Shown here: positions 47,049 through 55,123 of the stretch, one piece after another
Layout of the letters: each line of letters opens with the position of its first letter
Numbering within the stretch: position 1 is the stretch's first letter
Program-made: the position numbers and the translations under genes
The notes under the pieces: model-generated
The model's database searches: none
What the model saw: only the letters and a program-made list of their open reading frames with translations
Told to the model about the DNA's origin: nothing
Assembly (NCBI GenBank): GCA_022827345.1
Contig: JAJDTB010000027.1
Location: 62,001-126,000, forward strand
Source of the DNA: Gemmatimonadota bacterium
Lineage (GTDB): Bacteria > Gemmatimonadota > Gemmatimonadetes > Longimicrobiales > Gaopeijiaceae
Direction of reading: 5' to 3'
DNA length: 64,000 nt

Positions 47049-47130
47049 TGGATGATCCGATCGTGAGCCGAGGATGGACGGTGGCAAACGTTAGGATGGA
47101 CCGGACAAGCCAGGCAAATCGAGATCAATC

Positions 47131-47346
47131 CTGGATTCGGAAGGCGATCTCCTGATGGCGACCGGCCTGGCGCTCGTCCTGGGTTGGCCGTGGGCACTCG
47201 GGCCGTGGCTGTATCCCCTGTACTACGTGGCACTGCTCGTGCCGCGGGAGCACGACGACGACCGGCGGTGCGCTTCGAAGTACGGCCGGCTCTGGCAGCA
47301 GTACCGCGAGAGGGTTCCGTGGCGTATCGTGCCGCAGGTCTATTGA
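47131..47346 (+). pseudogene. C-terminal remnant of a sterol reductase (ERG4/ERG24-like) family protein
   Basis: About 70 codons ending at a TGA at 47346. The translation GDLLMATGLAL, LYPLYYVALLVPREHDDD, KYGRLWQQY and VPWRIVPQVY follows the very end of the delta14/delta24-sterol reductase family (membrane helix, then the basic C-terminal NADPH-site tail with conserved KYG-W-Y and VP-RI-P). The ATG at 47155 would give only 63 aa, and the codons before it already read as family sequence, so the gene has lost about 350 upstream codons. It borders a DUF1214/sulfotransferase/SDR cluster. The family call rests on motif memory. Confidence 0.6.
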
Positions 47347-47431
47347 CTGGTCGGCGTGCCCGTCGACACCGGGCTTCGCCAACCCATCAGCCGCGCGGGG
47401 ACCTCACCAGGCGCCGGCACAGGAAGCACTA

Positions 47432-48628
47432 ATGAGAAGACTCGTCATTCGACTGCTCGGTCTGTTCCGCCGCACTTCCCTGCTCGCACTGAGGCTGCGC
47501 GGCAGGAAGCCGGCCGATGCTGCCGAAGAGCGCGTGGTCAACGGCAAGGCCTGGGACGAGTTCTGCGATACGCTGAAGGCGGCCGGTGCCGCGCTGAGCT
47601 TCCCCGGTGCGCCCCGCGACCCCTTCAACCAGGCCGAGGGCTACCGCTACCTCAGCCGCCTGGCCCGTGGCGGCTTGATGGCATTCGTCGAATACGCCGA
47701 CCCGCGTGCGCCGGCCCTGCACCGCGTGGCCCACGAAACCGTCAAGCTGGGCAGCGACAACCCCGACAACTACTACCAGACGGCTGCGATCCGTGGCGAT
47801 TACGAATACCGAATCACCGGTCGGCGCAACACGGTCAAGTACCTCGGCTTCGGTACCCAGGCCGGGCACTATGGGCAGGGTGGGGGCATGCCTCCCACCG
47901 GCTACGTCGAGGCCGGGGAGCTGGAGATCGACGCGGATGGCCGGTTCGAGATGATCGTCAGCAGCCGGCGGCACGAGGGGAACTGGCTGCCGATGACGGC
48001 CGATAGCGGGACGCTGATCGTGCGACAGACGTTTCTGGACCGGGAGACCGAGGTTCCGGCCGAACTGAATATCGAGCGCATCAACTGCCCGGACGACGAG
48101 AAGCGGCCCCGTCCCCTGACACCGGAGCAGATCGACGAAGGACTCAAGTCCGCCAGCACGCTGGTAGCGGGCGCGGCAATGCTCTTCGCCAACTGGGCTC
48201 GCGGCTTCCGGAAGCACACCAACACGCTCCCCATGTTTGATCCGGAGGTTTCGCTCGCGGCGGGCGGCGATCCGAACATCGCCTACTATCACAGTCATTG
48301 GGCCGTGGCCGAGGACGAAGCGCTTGTCATCGAGGCGACGCCGCCCGAGTGCGAACACTGGAACTTCCAGCTCAACAATTACTGGATGGAGTCGCTGGAC
48401 TACCGCCATCACACCATCCACACCAACAAGCACCTGGCGCACCACGAGGAAGACGGATCAGTGCGCATCGTGGTGGCCCACGAGGACCCGGGATTGCCGA
48501 ACTGGATCGAGACTGCCGGACATACCTCGGGCACGATGTGTTTCCGCTGGATCAGGGCGGCGGAGCATCCGCAACCGCGAACGCGGGTTGTGAAGCTGTC
48601 GGAGCTGGACGCCCTTCGTCATGGGTAG
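47432..48628 (+). CDS. DUF1214 domain protein
   Basis: 398 aa, cytoplasmic, no signal or membrane span. The C-terminal half fits DUF1214: YYHSHWAVAEDEALVIEATP, CEHWNFQLNNYWMESLDYR, and VRIVVAHEDPGLPNWIETAG, GTMCFRWIRA. The N-terminal part (DNYYQTAAIRGDYEYRITG, YLGFGTQAGHYG) is a beta-rich DUF1254/1214-type sandwich. Biochemical function is unknown. From memory, such genes recur beside sulfotransferase and SDR genes in actinobacterial and other lipid or steroid loci. AGGAAG lies before the ATG. First gene of a four-gene same-strand set. Confidence 0.85.
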   Translation: MRRLVIRLLGLFRRTSLLALRLRGRKPADAAEERVVNGKAWDEFCDTLKAAGAALSFPGAPRDPFNQAEGYRYLSRLARGGLMAFVEYADPRAPALHRVAHETVKLGSDNPDNYYQTAAIRGDYEYRITGRRNTVKYLGFGTQAGHYGQGGGMPPTGYVEAGELEIDADGRFEMIVSSRRHEGNWLPMTADSGTLIVRQTFLDRETEVPAELNIERINCPDDEKRPRPLTPEQIDEGLKSASTLVAGAAMLFANWARGFRKHTNTLPMFDPEVSLAAGGDPNIAYYHSHWAVAEDEALVIEATPPECEHWNFQLNNYWMESLDYRHHTIHTNKHLAHHEEDGSVRIVVAHEDPGLPNWIETAGHTSGTMCFRWIRAAEHPQPRTRVVKLSELDALRHG

Positions 48629-48679
48629 CCGGCCTGCAGACGGGCGCCCCCCATCGAGGCGGCCCACGCGGGAGGCCTG

Positions 48680-49939
48680 ATGGAGACCTCGACCGACTAC
48701 CGCAACCCCCACCGCCCCTTACCGGTTTCGCTCTTCAACCAGGCTGGCCGAATGGCCCGGCGGTGCGGCCTCAACGATGACCTGGATGTCGGCAGGATGA
48801 TCGACGCGGCGCGCCGGCAGACCGGCCTGTCCGACTTCGGTGACGAGTGGTTCGTCGAGCCGCTCGATGTTCTCGTCCGCTCGATCAACGCAGAGGCACG
48901 ACTGACCCCGTTGGGAGTGAGGATTCAGCGATCACGGATCGTCTCGGCGCTCTCGATCCGCTTGCGCGTCGAACGGCTGTTGCGGGAGCACCCCGAGATT
49001 CACGACATCCGTCTCGGCAGGACCATCGTGATCGCCGGCCTGCAGCGCACTGCCACGACAACGCTGCACCGCCTGATCGCGGCGGACCCCCGTGCTCGGG
49101 CGCTGCGGTCGTGGGAGGCGCTGAATCCGGTGCCGCTTTCCCGCGAACGGACGGGTGATCTCCGGCGCCGGATCCGTCACGCGATGATGGCGGCCCGGGC
49201 CGTCCGATATCTCGCTCCGGAGTTCTTCGTAGTTCATCCGATCGCCTACGACGCACCCGAGGAGGATGTCCTTCTCCTCGACGTGTGCTTCATGAGCCAG
49301 GCACCCGAAGCGGCGATGCACGTACCGAGCTACGCCAGGTGGCTCGAGGGACAGGATCACACGAAGTGCTACGAGTATCTGCTCACTCTGCTCAGGATCC
49401 TCCACTGGCAGCGCCCCGGCGACTTCTGGATCCTCAAGACTCCTCACCATGCGGAGCACCTCGACGTGATTCTGGATGTCCTGCCCGATGTTCGCATCGT
49501 GCAGACGCACCGCGATCCGAGGAAGGCGATACCGTCGTTCCTGAGCATGGTGGCGCACGGACGCGGAATCCTGAGCGATCACGTCGACCCGGAGGAGATC
49601 GGGACGCACTGGCTACGCAAGATTCTGCGCATGATGGAGCGCTCGATGACCGCTCGGAGAGCGGCGGGCGACGGTGTGTTCGTCGATGTATCGTACTACG
49701 ATGTGGTCGCGGATCCGCTGGGCGAACTGCAGAGGGTGTACGAGGGTACGGGGATCGAATTCACCGAGAAGGCCCGGAGTGCCGCGCAAGCGGTTTCTGG
49801 ACGAGACGTGAAGGACCGCCACGGCAGACACGTCTATTCGCCCGCGAGCTTCGGCCTCGACAGTGCTTCCATCGACGAGGCCACCGCCTTCTACAGGCGG
49901 GCGTACCGTATCCCCCACGAGGACGCCAACGGCGGGTGA
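48680..49939 (+). CDS. sulfotransferase family protein
   Basis: 419 aa. PAPS-binding 5'-phosphosulfate loop IVIAGLQRTATTTLHRL near residue 115 and 3'-phosphate motif TDR/S-type region VRIVQTHRDPRKAIPSFLSM near residue 270. DFWILKTPHHAEHLDVIL is the acceptor/PAPS-site strand-helix typical of the Sulfotransfer_3 group. It would move sulfate from PAPS to a hydroxyl or amine of a small molecule or lipid. GGGAGG four bases before the ATG. The next gene (SDR) starts 4 bp after the stop, so the products likely act in one pathway, perhaps on a sterol-like or other hydrophobic alcohol; this is inference. Confidence 0.9.
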   Translation: METSTDYRNPHRPLPVSLFNQAGRMARRCGLNDDLDVGRMIDAARRQTGLSDFGDEWFVEPLDVLVRSINAEARLTPLGVRIQRSRIVSALSIRLRVERLLREHPEIHDIRLGRTIVIAGLQRTATTTLHRLIAADPRARALRSWEALNPVPLSRERTGDLRRRIRHAMMAARAVRYLAPEFFVVHPIAYDAPEEDVLLLDVCFMSQAPEAAMHVPSYARWLEGQDHTKCYEYLLTLLRILHWQRPGDFWILKTPHHAEHLDVILDVLPDVRIVQTHRDPRKAIPSFLSMVAHGRGILSDHVDPEEIGTHWLRKILRMMERSMTARRAAGDGVFVDVSYYDVVADPLGELQRVYEGTGIEFTEKARSAAQAVSGRDVKDRHGRHVYSPASFGLDSASIDEATAFYRRAYRIPHEDANGG

Positions 49940-49943
49940 CCCG

Positions 49944-50984
49944 ATGCCCACCACGAAACGCGACACGATCCTCAGCGCGGTGACCGGTGCGGTCGCTGAC
50001 CGCCTGTCGCAGCGAAAGACGCTGAGCCCGGTCCCCGAGAGCGTTCGCATCGACGGCAAGACCTGCCTCGTTACCGGGGCCAACAGCGGGCTCGGGAAGG
50101 CGGTTGCGGTGGACCTGGCGAGGCGAGGGGGACGCGTGTTGATGGCCTGCCGAGGCGGCCATCCCGACGCCGCGGAAGAGGTGAAGCGGCTCTCGGGATC
50201 CGACGCGGTCGCGATGCTGAAGGTGGACCTTGCCGACCTGGGCTCCGTGCAGGCGCTCTGCGACAGGCTCGAGAGCGACGTTGAAAGGCTGGACATCGTC
50301 GTCCTCAACGCCGGCGTGATGCCGCGCACCGGGCGACGGTCGGCCCAGGGGTACGAACTGATGTTCGCCGTGCACTTCCTGGCCAACCGGCTCCTGATCA
50401 ACCGACTCCTGTCCGACGGCACGATCCGCCCGGACAGCCGTTCCGGCAGAGTGCCAAGGATCGTCCTTGTCGCATCGGAGGCGCATCGGTCCGCCGGCCC
50501 CATCGACTTCGACCATTTCGGCGCGTTCACCGACTACGGCCTGAGGGACGGCCTGAAGCACTACGGGATGAGCAAGCTGCACCTTTGCACATATGCGCAG
50601 GAGCTCTCGCGCCGGCTGAATCCGGGCGGCGAGGTGCGCGTGGCGGTGACGTCGCTCTGCCCGGGCGCGGTCAACTCCAACCTGGCGCGCGAGGCCCCGG
50701 TGCTGCTTAAGCCGCTGCTCCACCCGATCATGCGGCTCTTCTTTGCGGCGCCGGAAAAGGCTGCGGCACCGGTCACCTACGCCTGCTGCGCGGACGGCCT
50801 GGAGCGGCGCAGCGGGGTCTACCTGCACCTCATGCAGGAGAAGGGACCCTCCGCGCTGGCGATGGACGAGGGCGCCGGGGCGAGGCTGTGGGACGAGAGT
50901 GCGGCATTGCTTGCGCGGCACGTCAAGGGCGGTGAGGCGGACGGGTCCGGGCCGATGCCCCACCAGCGCACAGGAGACGCATGA
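49944..50984 (+). CDS. short-chain dehydrogenase/reductase (retinol dehydrogenase-like)
   Basis: 346 aa from ATG 49944; the start is set by the upstream stop 4 bp away. Classical SDR: cofactor motif TGANSGLGKAVA, acidic or basic strand-2 end MACRGG (favouring NADP(H)), NNAG-like LNAGVM, and the catalytic Tyr-x3-Lys in HYGMSKLHL with Ser in LVASEAHRS. PGAVNSNLAR follows as in retinol dehydrogenase and protochlorophyllide reductase relatives. About 80 residues longer than minimal SDRs, with an extended N-terminus and C-terminal tail. Between the sulfotransferase and SRPBCC genes, it likely oxidises or reduces the alcohol handled by that set. Confidence 0.92.
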   Translation: MPTTKRDTILSAVTGAVADRLSQRKTLSPVPESVRIDGKTCLVTGANSGLGKAVAVDLARRGGRVLMACRGGHPDAAEEVKRLSGSDAVAMLKVDLADLGSVQALCDRLESDVERLDIVVLNAGVMPRTGRRSAQGYELMFAVHFLANRLLINRLLSDGTIRPDSRSGRVPRIVLVASEAHRSAGPIDFDHFGAFTDYGLRDGLKHYGMSKLHLCTYAQELSRRLNPGGEVRVAVTSLCPGAVNSNLAREAPVLLKPLLHPIMRLFFAAPEKAAAPVTYACCADGLERRSGVYLHLMQEKGPSALAMDEGAGARLWDESAALLARHVKGGEADGSGPMPHQRTGDA

Positions 50985-50987
50985 CCC

Positions 50988-51437
50988 GTGTTCCGGCACT
51001 TGATCAGTTCGGACGCTGTGGAGATCGAGGCCCCGATCGAGAGGGTGTGGGAAACCCTCCTGGACATCGACCGATACGGCGTGTGGAACCCCTTCACCAC
51101 CCGCGTCGAGACCACATTCGAAATCGGCTCGCCCGTCGACCTCTACGTCAAGCTGGGCCCAATCAGGCTCAGGCAGCCAGAACGAATCGAGGTTGTCGAC
51201 CCGCCGCGCCTGCTCGTCTGGAGTACGAAGGTCGGCCACCCGCTTCTGGTCTCGGCCAGGCGGGAGCAGCGTCTGGACGATCTGGGCACAGGCCGCTGCC
51301 GCTACGTCACGACCGACGTGTTCACCGGGTTGCTGACGCCGCTGGTCGTCCTTCTGTTCGGCCGGCTCGTGCGCCGCGGCTTCAACGACATGGCATCGGG
51401 TTTGAAGCGGCATTCGGAGAGCCTCGCCGGAGAGTAG
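50988..51437 (+). CDS. SRPBCC (START/Bet v1-like) domain protein
   Basis: 149 aa; GTG start 3 bp after the SDR stop, with AGGAGA of the shared leader upstream. Family pattern: strand VEIEAPIERVWETLLDIDRYGVW with NPFT, then VVDPPRLLVWSTK, TDVFTGLLTPLV and a long C-terminal helix FNDMASGLKRHSESL. The fold is a deep hydrophobic cavity that binds lipids or polyketides or works as a cyclase/dehydrase. Terminal intact member of the DUF1214-sulfotransferase-SDR set, consistent with a hydrophobic substrate. Confidence 0.88.
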   Translation: MFRHLISSDAVEIEAPIERVWETLLDIDRYGVWNPFTTRVETTFEIGSPVDLYVKLGPIRLRQPERIEVVDPPRLLVWSTKVGHPLLVSARREQRLDDLGTGRCRYVTTDVFTGLLTPLVVLLFGRLVRRGFNDMASGLKRHSESLAGE

Positions 51438-51464
51438 CCAGTCCCGCCACCGCGAAGCGTGGGG

Positions 51465-51610
51465 TCAGGATGTCTCCGCCTGCTGCCCGTACGCCGTCGC
51501 CGGCGGCACCCGCAGGTCCCACACCAGGCCCAGCTTCTCGAGGGCTTCGGCGCGAGCAGCCAGCCCGCTCCCAGGCCCGATATGCCAGCACCCACGACCG
51601 CGATTCTCAT
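51465..51610 (-). pseudogene. remnant of an FAD-dependent oxidoreductase (start of gene with internal deletion)
   Basis: On the minus strand an ATG at 51610 opens with a dinucleotide-binding fold, MRIAVVGAGISGLGAGWLL, the standard start of NAD(P)/FAD-binding amine-oxidase-like proteins. After 20 codons the sense jumps by one frame into ALEKLGLVWDLRVPPATA and stops at 51465. So only the first 20 codons plus an unrelated or distal piece remain. A full gene of this type commonly starts a flavoprotein of 400 or more residues. Confidence 0.55.
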
Positions 51611-51699
51611 CCTCAAGGATAGTCCGGCACCCGGCCGGTGTTCCCGAGGTTCCATCGCGGCGAATCGACTTCAGCGCGAGAGCACCGTATTGATTGACC

Positions 51700-52986
51700 A
51701 TGACCGGCAAGCCCACCCACCCCGGCCGCCTCCCCGAAAACGTCGCGCACTTCGTGCGCCTGCTGCGCGCCGCCGGCCTGCCCGTCGGACCCGGCCACAC
51801 GATCACCGCCGCCCGCGCACTGGCCGCCGTGGACATCACGGCTAGGCGGCAATTCTACTGGGCCCTGCACGGCACCCTCGTCTCGAAGCGCGAGCACCGC
51901 CACGTCTTCGACAGCGCCTTCCGCCTCTTCTGGCGCGATCCCTTCGGTGCGGACGAGGCGCTCAACGCGCTGCTTTCACGCTCGCAGATCCCCGTCGAAA
52001 AGCCGCCGTCCCGCGCTCCGGCCCGGCTGTCGCCCGAAGACGAGACCGCGCCGCGTCCGCAAGCCCTGCCCGAGCGCGAAGTCGCACACGAAATCCCCTT
52101 GCGGCTGGCCTTTTCCCCGACCGAAGTCCTTCGCACCAAGGACTTCGAGGAGATGACCGCCGCCGAAGTCATGCAGGCGAAGGAGGCCATCCGCTCGCTC
52201 AGGCTCGACCTTCGCCCGGTGCTCACCCGCCGCCACGAGCCCGATCCGCGGGGCCGCTTCATCGACCTGCGCCGCACGCTCCGCACCAGCGTCCGCACCG
52301 GCGGGTGCCCACTTCCCCTGCAGCGGCAGTCGATGAAGACCCGCCGGCCCACGATCGTGGCCCTCTGCGACATCTCCGGCTCGATGGAGTCCTATTCGCG
52401 CATCCTCCTGCACTTCTTCCACGCGCTCACCAACGCCGCCGACCGCGTCCACACCTTCGTCTTCGGCACCCGCCTCACCAACATCACCCGCCTGCTGCGC
52501 GACCGCGACGTCGACCGCGCACTGGACCGAATCGGCACCACGGTGCAGGACTGGTACGGCGGCACCCGCATCGGCGCCTCGCTACAAGCCTTCAACCTGC
52601 ACTGGTCCCGCCGGCTCCTCGCTCAGGGCGCCGTCGTCCTCCTCGTCACCGACGGGCTGGACCGCGAGGGCGGCGACGGCATCCGCGCCCAGGCCCGCCG
52701 GCTGCGCAAGTCGTGCCGAAGCGTGATCTGGCTGAATCCGTTGCTCCGCTACCGGGCCTTCGCCCCTCGGGCCGCCGGCATCAAGGCGTTGCTGCCCGAG
52801 GTGGATGAGCATCGACCGGTCCACAATCTCGACAGCCTCGCGGAGTTGGCCGCCACCCTGAGCGGGCGCGGTTTACTGGCGCGCCACCCTGCATCCGCCT
52901 ATGATGCCATAGGCAGTCCGGCCACGACGGATCGGCTGCATCGGAAGGGGTCAGGATCCCGGTTCAGCAAGGAGACAACAGGATGA
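51700..52986 (+). CDS. CoxE-like VWA domain protein
   Basis: 428 aa from ATG 51700 (an in-frame TTG is two codons earlier). N-terminal helical domain (HFVRLLRAAGLPVGPGHTI, FYWALHGTLVSKREH), a conserved basic middle (RGRFIDLRRTLRTSVRTGG), then a VWA domain with MIDAS motif CDISGSMESYS, later Thr in GTRIGASLQAF and Asp in LLVTDGLD. CoxE proteins pair with MoxR/CoxD ATPases (one is at 42 kb) to mature CoxL-type Mo sites. Its stop overlaps the start of the aminotransferase gene by four bases, an unusual partner, so here it is not in the cox operon. Confidence 0.9.
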   Translation: MTGKPTHPGRLPENVAHFVRLLRAAGLPVGPGHTITAARALAAVDITARRQFYWALHGTLVSKREHRHVFDSAFRLFWRDPFGADEALNALLSRSQIPVEKPPSRAPARLSPEDETAPRPQALPEREVAHEIPLRLAFSPTEVLRTKDFEEMTAAEVMQAKEAIRSLRLDLRPVLTRRHEPDPRGRFIDLRRTLRTSVRTGGCPLPLQRQSMKTRRPTIVALCDISGSMESYSRILLHFFHALTNAADRVHTFVFGTRLTNITRLLRDRDVDRALDRIGTTVQDWYGGTRIGASLQAFNLHWSRRLLAQGAVVLLVTDGLDREGGDGIRAQARRLRKSCRSVIWLNPLLRYRAFAPRAAGIKALLPEVDEHRPVHNLDSLAELAATLSGRGLLARHPASAYDAIGSPATTDRLHRKGSGSRFSKETTG

Positions 52987-54149
52987 ACACCAGGTTTTCT
53001 CGTCGTCACTTCATGGGCAGCGCGGTCGCCGCCCTCGGCGCGGCCGGGCTCAGGCCCAGGTCCGCTCTCGGCCTCACGCTGCCGCCTCCGCCGAAGGGCC
53101 TCGGCCCGGTCGACCCCTACGACGACCTCGCCAAGCTGTCCTCCAACGAGAACCCGTACGGGCCTTCCGAGAAGATGATGGCGTCGATGAACGCCGCGTG
53201 GAAGTACTCGAACCGGTACGGCTACCCCGACGGCGATGTCCTCGAGAAGATCGCCGAGCACCACGGCGTCGGCACCGACCACATCATCATGCACGCCGGG
53301 TCCGGCGAGACGCTCAAGGTCGCCGCGCTCGCATTCCTCAGGCACGAGGAGAAGGTGGTCGGCGTCGAGCCCACCTACCTCACCGTGTACCGGGCCGCCT
53401 CGGGCGTGGACGCCGACGCGATCATCCGCCCGCTCCTTTCCGACCATACCCAGGACATCGACGACCTCATCCAGGTCACGAAGCGCAACTACCGCGATGT
53501 CGGCATGGTCTACGTCTGCAACCCCAACAACCCGACCGGCGTGGTCGTCCCCGATTCGGACATCCGGCACCTCCTCGACAACATCCCCGAGGACATCCCG
53601 GTCCTGATCGACGAGGCCTACCACCACTTCGTGCAGGATCCGCGCTACGCGACGGCGGTCCCCTACATCCAGGAAGGCCGCAAGGTCCTCGTCACCCGCA
53701 CCTTCTCCAAGATCTACGGCATGGCCGGGCTGCGCCTCGGCTACGGGATCGCCCCGCCCGAGATGATCGACCAGATGCGCACCTACACCACCGGCACGAT
53801 CAACGCGCTCGTCAAGTGGGGCGGTGTGGCCGCGCTCGAGGATACCGAGTCCGAGGCGTATGTCAGGGACACGACCATCGCGCTTCGGGACGCCACGGCG
53901 GACAAGCTCCGAGGCCAGGGTTTCGAGGTGATCCCGTCGGAGACCAACTTCTTCATGGTCCACACCGGCCGTCCGGCGTCCGAGGTGAGGGCGGCGTTCC
54001 GCCAGCGCGATGTCGCCGTGGGCCGCGACTTCCCGCCGATGCTGGATTATCTCCGGGTGTCGATCGGGACCGAGGACGAGATGGAGCGCTTCCTCGCGGG
54101 ATGGAACGAGATCTTCCCCGACGGGATGACGGCCACGGGAACGAGGTAG
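52983..54149 (+). CDS. Tat-exported PLP aminotransferase (HisC-like)
   Basis: 388 aa. Twin-arginine signal at the start (SRRHFMGSAVAALGAAG, cleavage near RSALG). The rest is a fold type I aminotransferase close to histidinol-phosphate aminotransferase: KLSSNENPYGPSEK, HAGSGETLKVAAL, VCNPNNPTGVV, LIDEAYHHF, and the PLP lysine in TRTFSKIYGMAGLRLGYG, then Arg near the C-terminus (YLRVSIGTEDE). HisC is cytoplasmic; a Tat leader would place this one in the periplasm with PLP already bound. Overlaps the CoxE-like gene by four bases. Substrate unknown; no his genes are near. Confidence 0.9.
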   Translation: MNTRFSRRHFMGSAVAALGAAGLRPRSALGLTLPPPPKGLGPVDPYDDLAKLSSNENPYGPSEKMMASMNAAWKYSNRYGYPDGDVLEKIAEHHGVGTDHIIMHAGSGETLKVAALAFLRHEEKVVGVEPTYLTVYRAASGVDADAIIRPLLSDHTQDIDDLIQVTKRNYRDVGMVYVCNPNNPTGVVVPDSDIRHLLDNIPEDIPVLIDEAYHHFVQDPRYATAVPYIQEGRKVLVTRTFSKIYGMAGLRLGYGIAPPEMIDQMRTYTTGTINALVKWGGVAALEDTESEAYVRDTTIALRDATADKLRGQGFEVIPSETNFFMVHTGRPASEVRAAFRQRDVAVGRDFPPMLDYLRVSIGTEDEMERFLAGWNEIFPDGMTATGTR

Positions 54150-54265
54150 CCGCGACACCTCACGCGGCGGGTCCGACGACGCTTGGGCCGCTGACCGGTG
54201 CACCGGCACCCTTGCTGAAAGCCGGCGTCACAAAGCGGGTGGGTAGGCGTGCACGGCGGCGTGCC

Positions 54266-55117
54266 ATGTGGCGCTCTCGCACGGTCGTCGTGTCGGCAGC
54301 TTCGGTCGCGTTGTTGCCCTGGATGCCACTGAAGGCAGCCGCCCAGGACTGCCCGGACCGGCTCGAGGTGCTCCTCGAACGTCCCTACGCCGACGCTGCC
54401 GGCCTGACCGTGGGTTCCACCGTTTCCGTGCGCCCCGCGATCGAGGCCGAACCCTGCGCCGCGGCGGTCGCAGGCATCTTCGAGCCGCTGCCCGACCCCG
54501 CCGCGCTCAACGCGACGCGGCCGCGCGTGCTGTTCCACCTGCCGCACCTGCAGGGGCTGACCGGCCGGCGGAACGAGGTCGACTACTTCACGGTGCGTAC
54601 CCGGCCCGGCACCGACCTGGCCACGCTCGCAGCCGATCTCGACCCGCTGCTTCCCGGCGCCCAGGTCCTGCCCGTCAGCGAGGTGGCCGAGCGGTCGTCC
54701 ACGACGTTCCGCGTCGTCAGCCGCTTTCACACGGCGATCGCGGCGATCACCCTGATCGCGGGCGGCGTGTTCCTGGCCTGCATCATGATCCTGAAGGTCC
54801 AGGAGCGGCGCCTGCCGGTCGCGGCCGCGCGCCTCACCGGCATCCCGCGCCGACTGCTGTTCTGGTGGACGGTGGCCGAGGCTGCGCTGCTGTCCACACT
54901 CGGCGGAGCCGCCGGACTCGGCGTCGGGATCGCGAGTTCCGCGGTGGTCAACGCCTACTACCAGCGCTACTACGACACCACGCTGGTGTTCTCCCAGGTG
55001 ACCGGCGGGGTCGTGGCCGAAGCACTGGCGCTGGCGGTGCTGCTGGGCATGGCGGCGGGCGTGTTCGCGGCTGTCAGGCTGCTGGCGTCCAACCCTCTCG
55101 ATGAAGTCGGACGCTAG
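54266..55117 (+). CDS. ABC transporter permease, FtsX/MacB-type (short form)
   Basis: 283 aa from ATG 54266. A hydrophobic N-terminus (VVVSAASVALLPWMPLKAAA) looks more like a signal peptide than a cytoplasm-facing helix 1. Then a short periplasmic segment (LEVLLERPYADAAGL, IFEPLPDPAALNATRPRV) and the FtsX core with three helices (TAIAAITLIAGGVFLACIMI, RRLLFWWTVAEAALLSTLGG, ALAVLLGMAAGVFAAVRLL). About 100 residues shorter than the next permease. First gene of a four-gene ABC operon (permease, permease, ATPase, permease-lipocalin). AttF-like. Confidence 0.82.
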   Translation: MWRSRTVVVSAASVALLPWMPLKAAAQDCPDRLEVLLERPYADAAGLTVGSTVSVRPAIEAEPCAAAVAGIFEPLPDPAALNATRPRVLFHLPHLQGLTGRRNEVDYFTVRTRPGTDLATLAADLDPLLPGAQVLPVSEVAERSSTTFRVVSRFHTAIAAITLIAGGVFLACIMILKVQERRLPVAAARLTGIPRRLLFWWTVAEAALLSTLGGAAGLGVGIASSAVVNAYYQRYYDTTLVFSQVTGGVVAEALALAVLLGMAAGVFAAVRLLASNPLDEVGR

Positions 55118-55123
55118 CAATTC

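Noticed and set aside
50981-51622. Alternative frame starting at the ATG with the better-placed AGGAGA, overlapping the SRPBCC gene
   Set aside because: Its product is Arg/Pro/Ala-rich with no family pattern, while the GTG frame at 50988 gives a complete SRPBCC domain.
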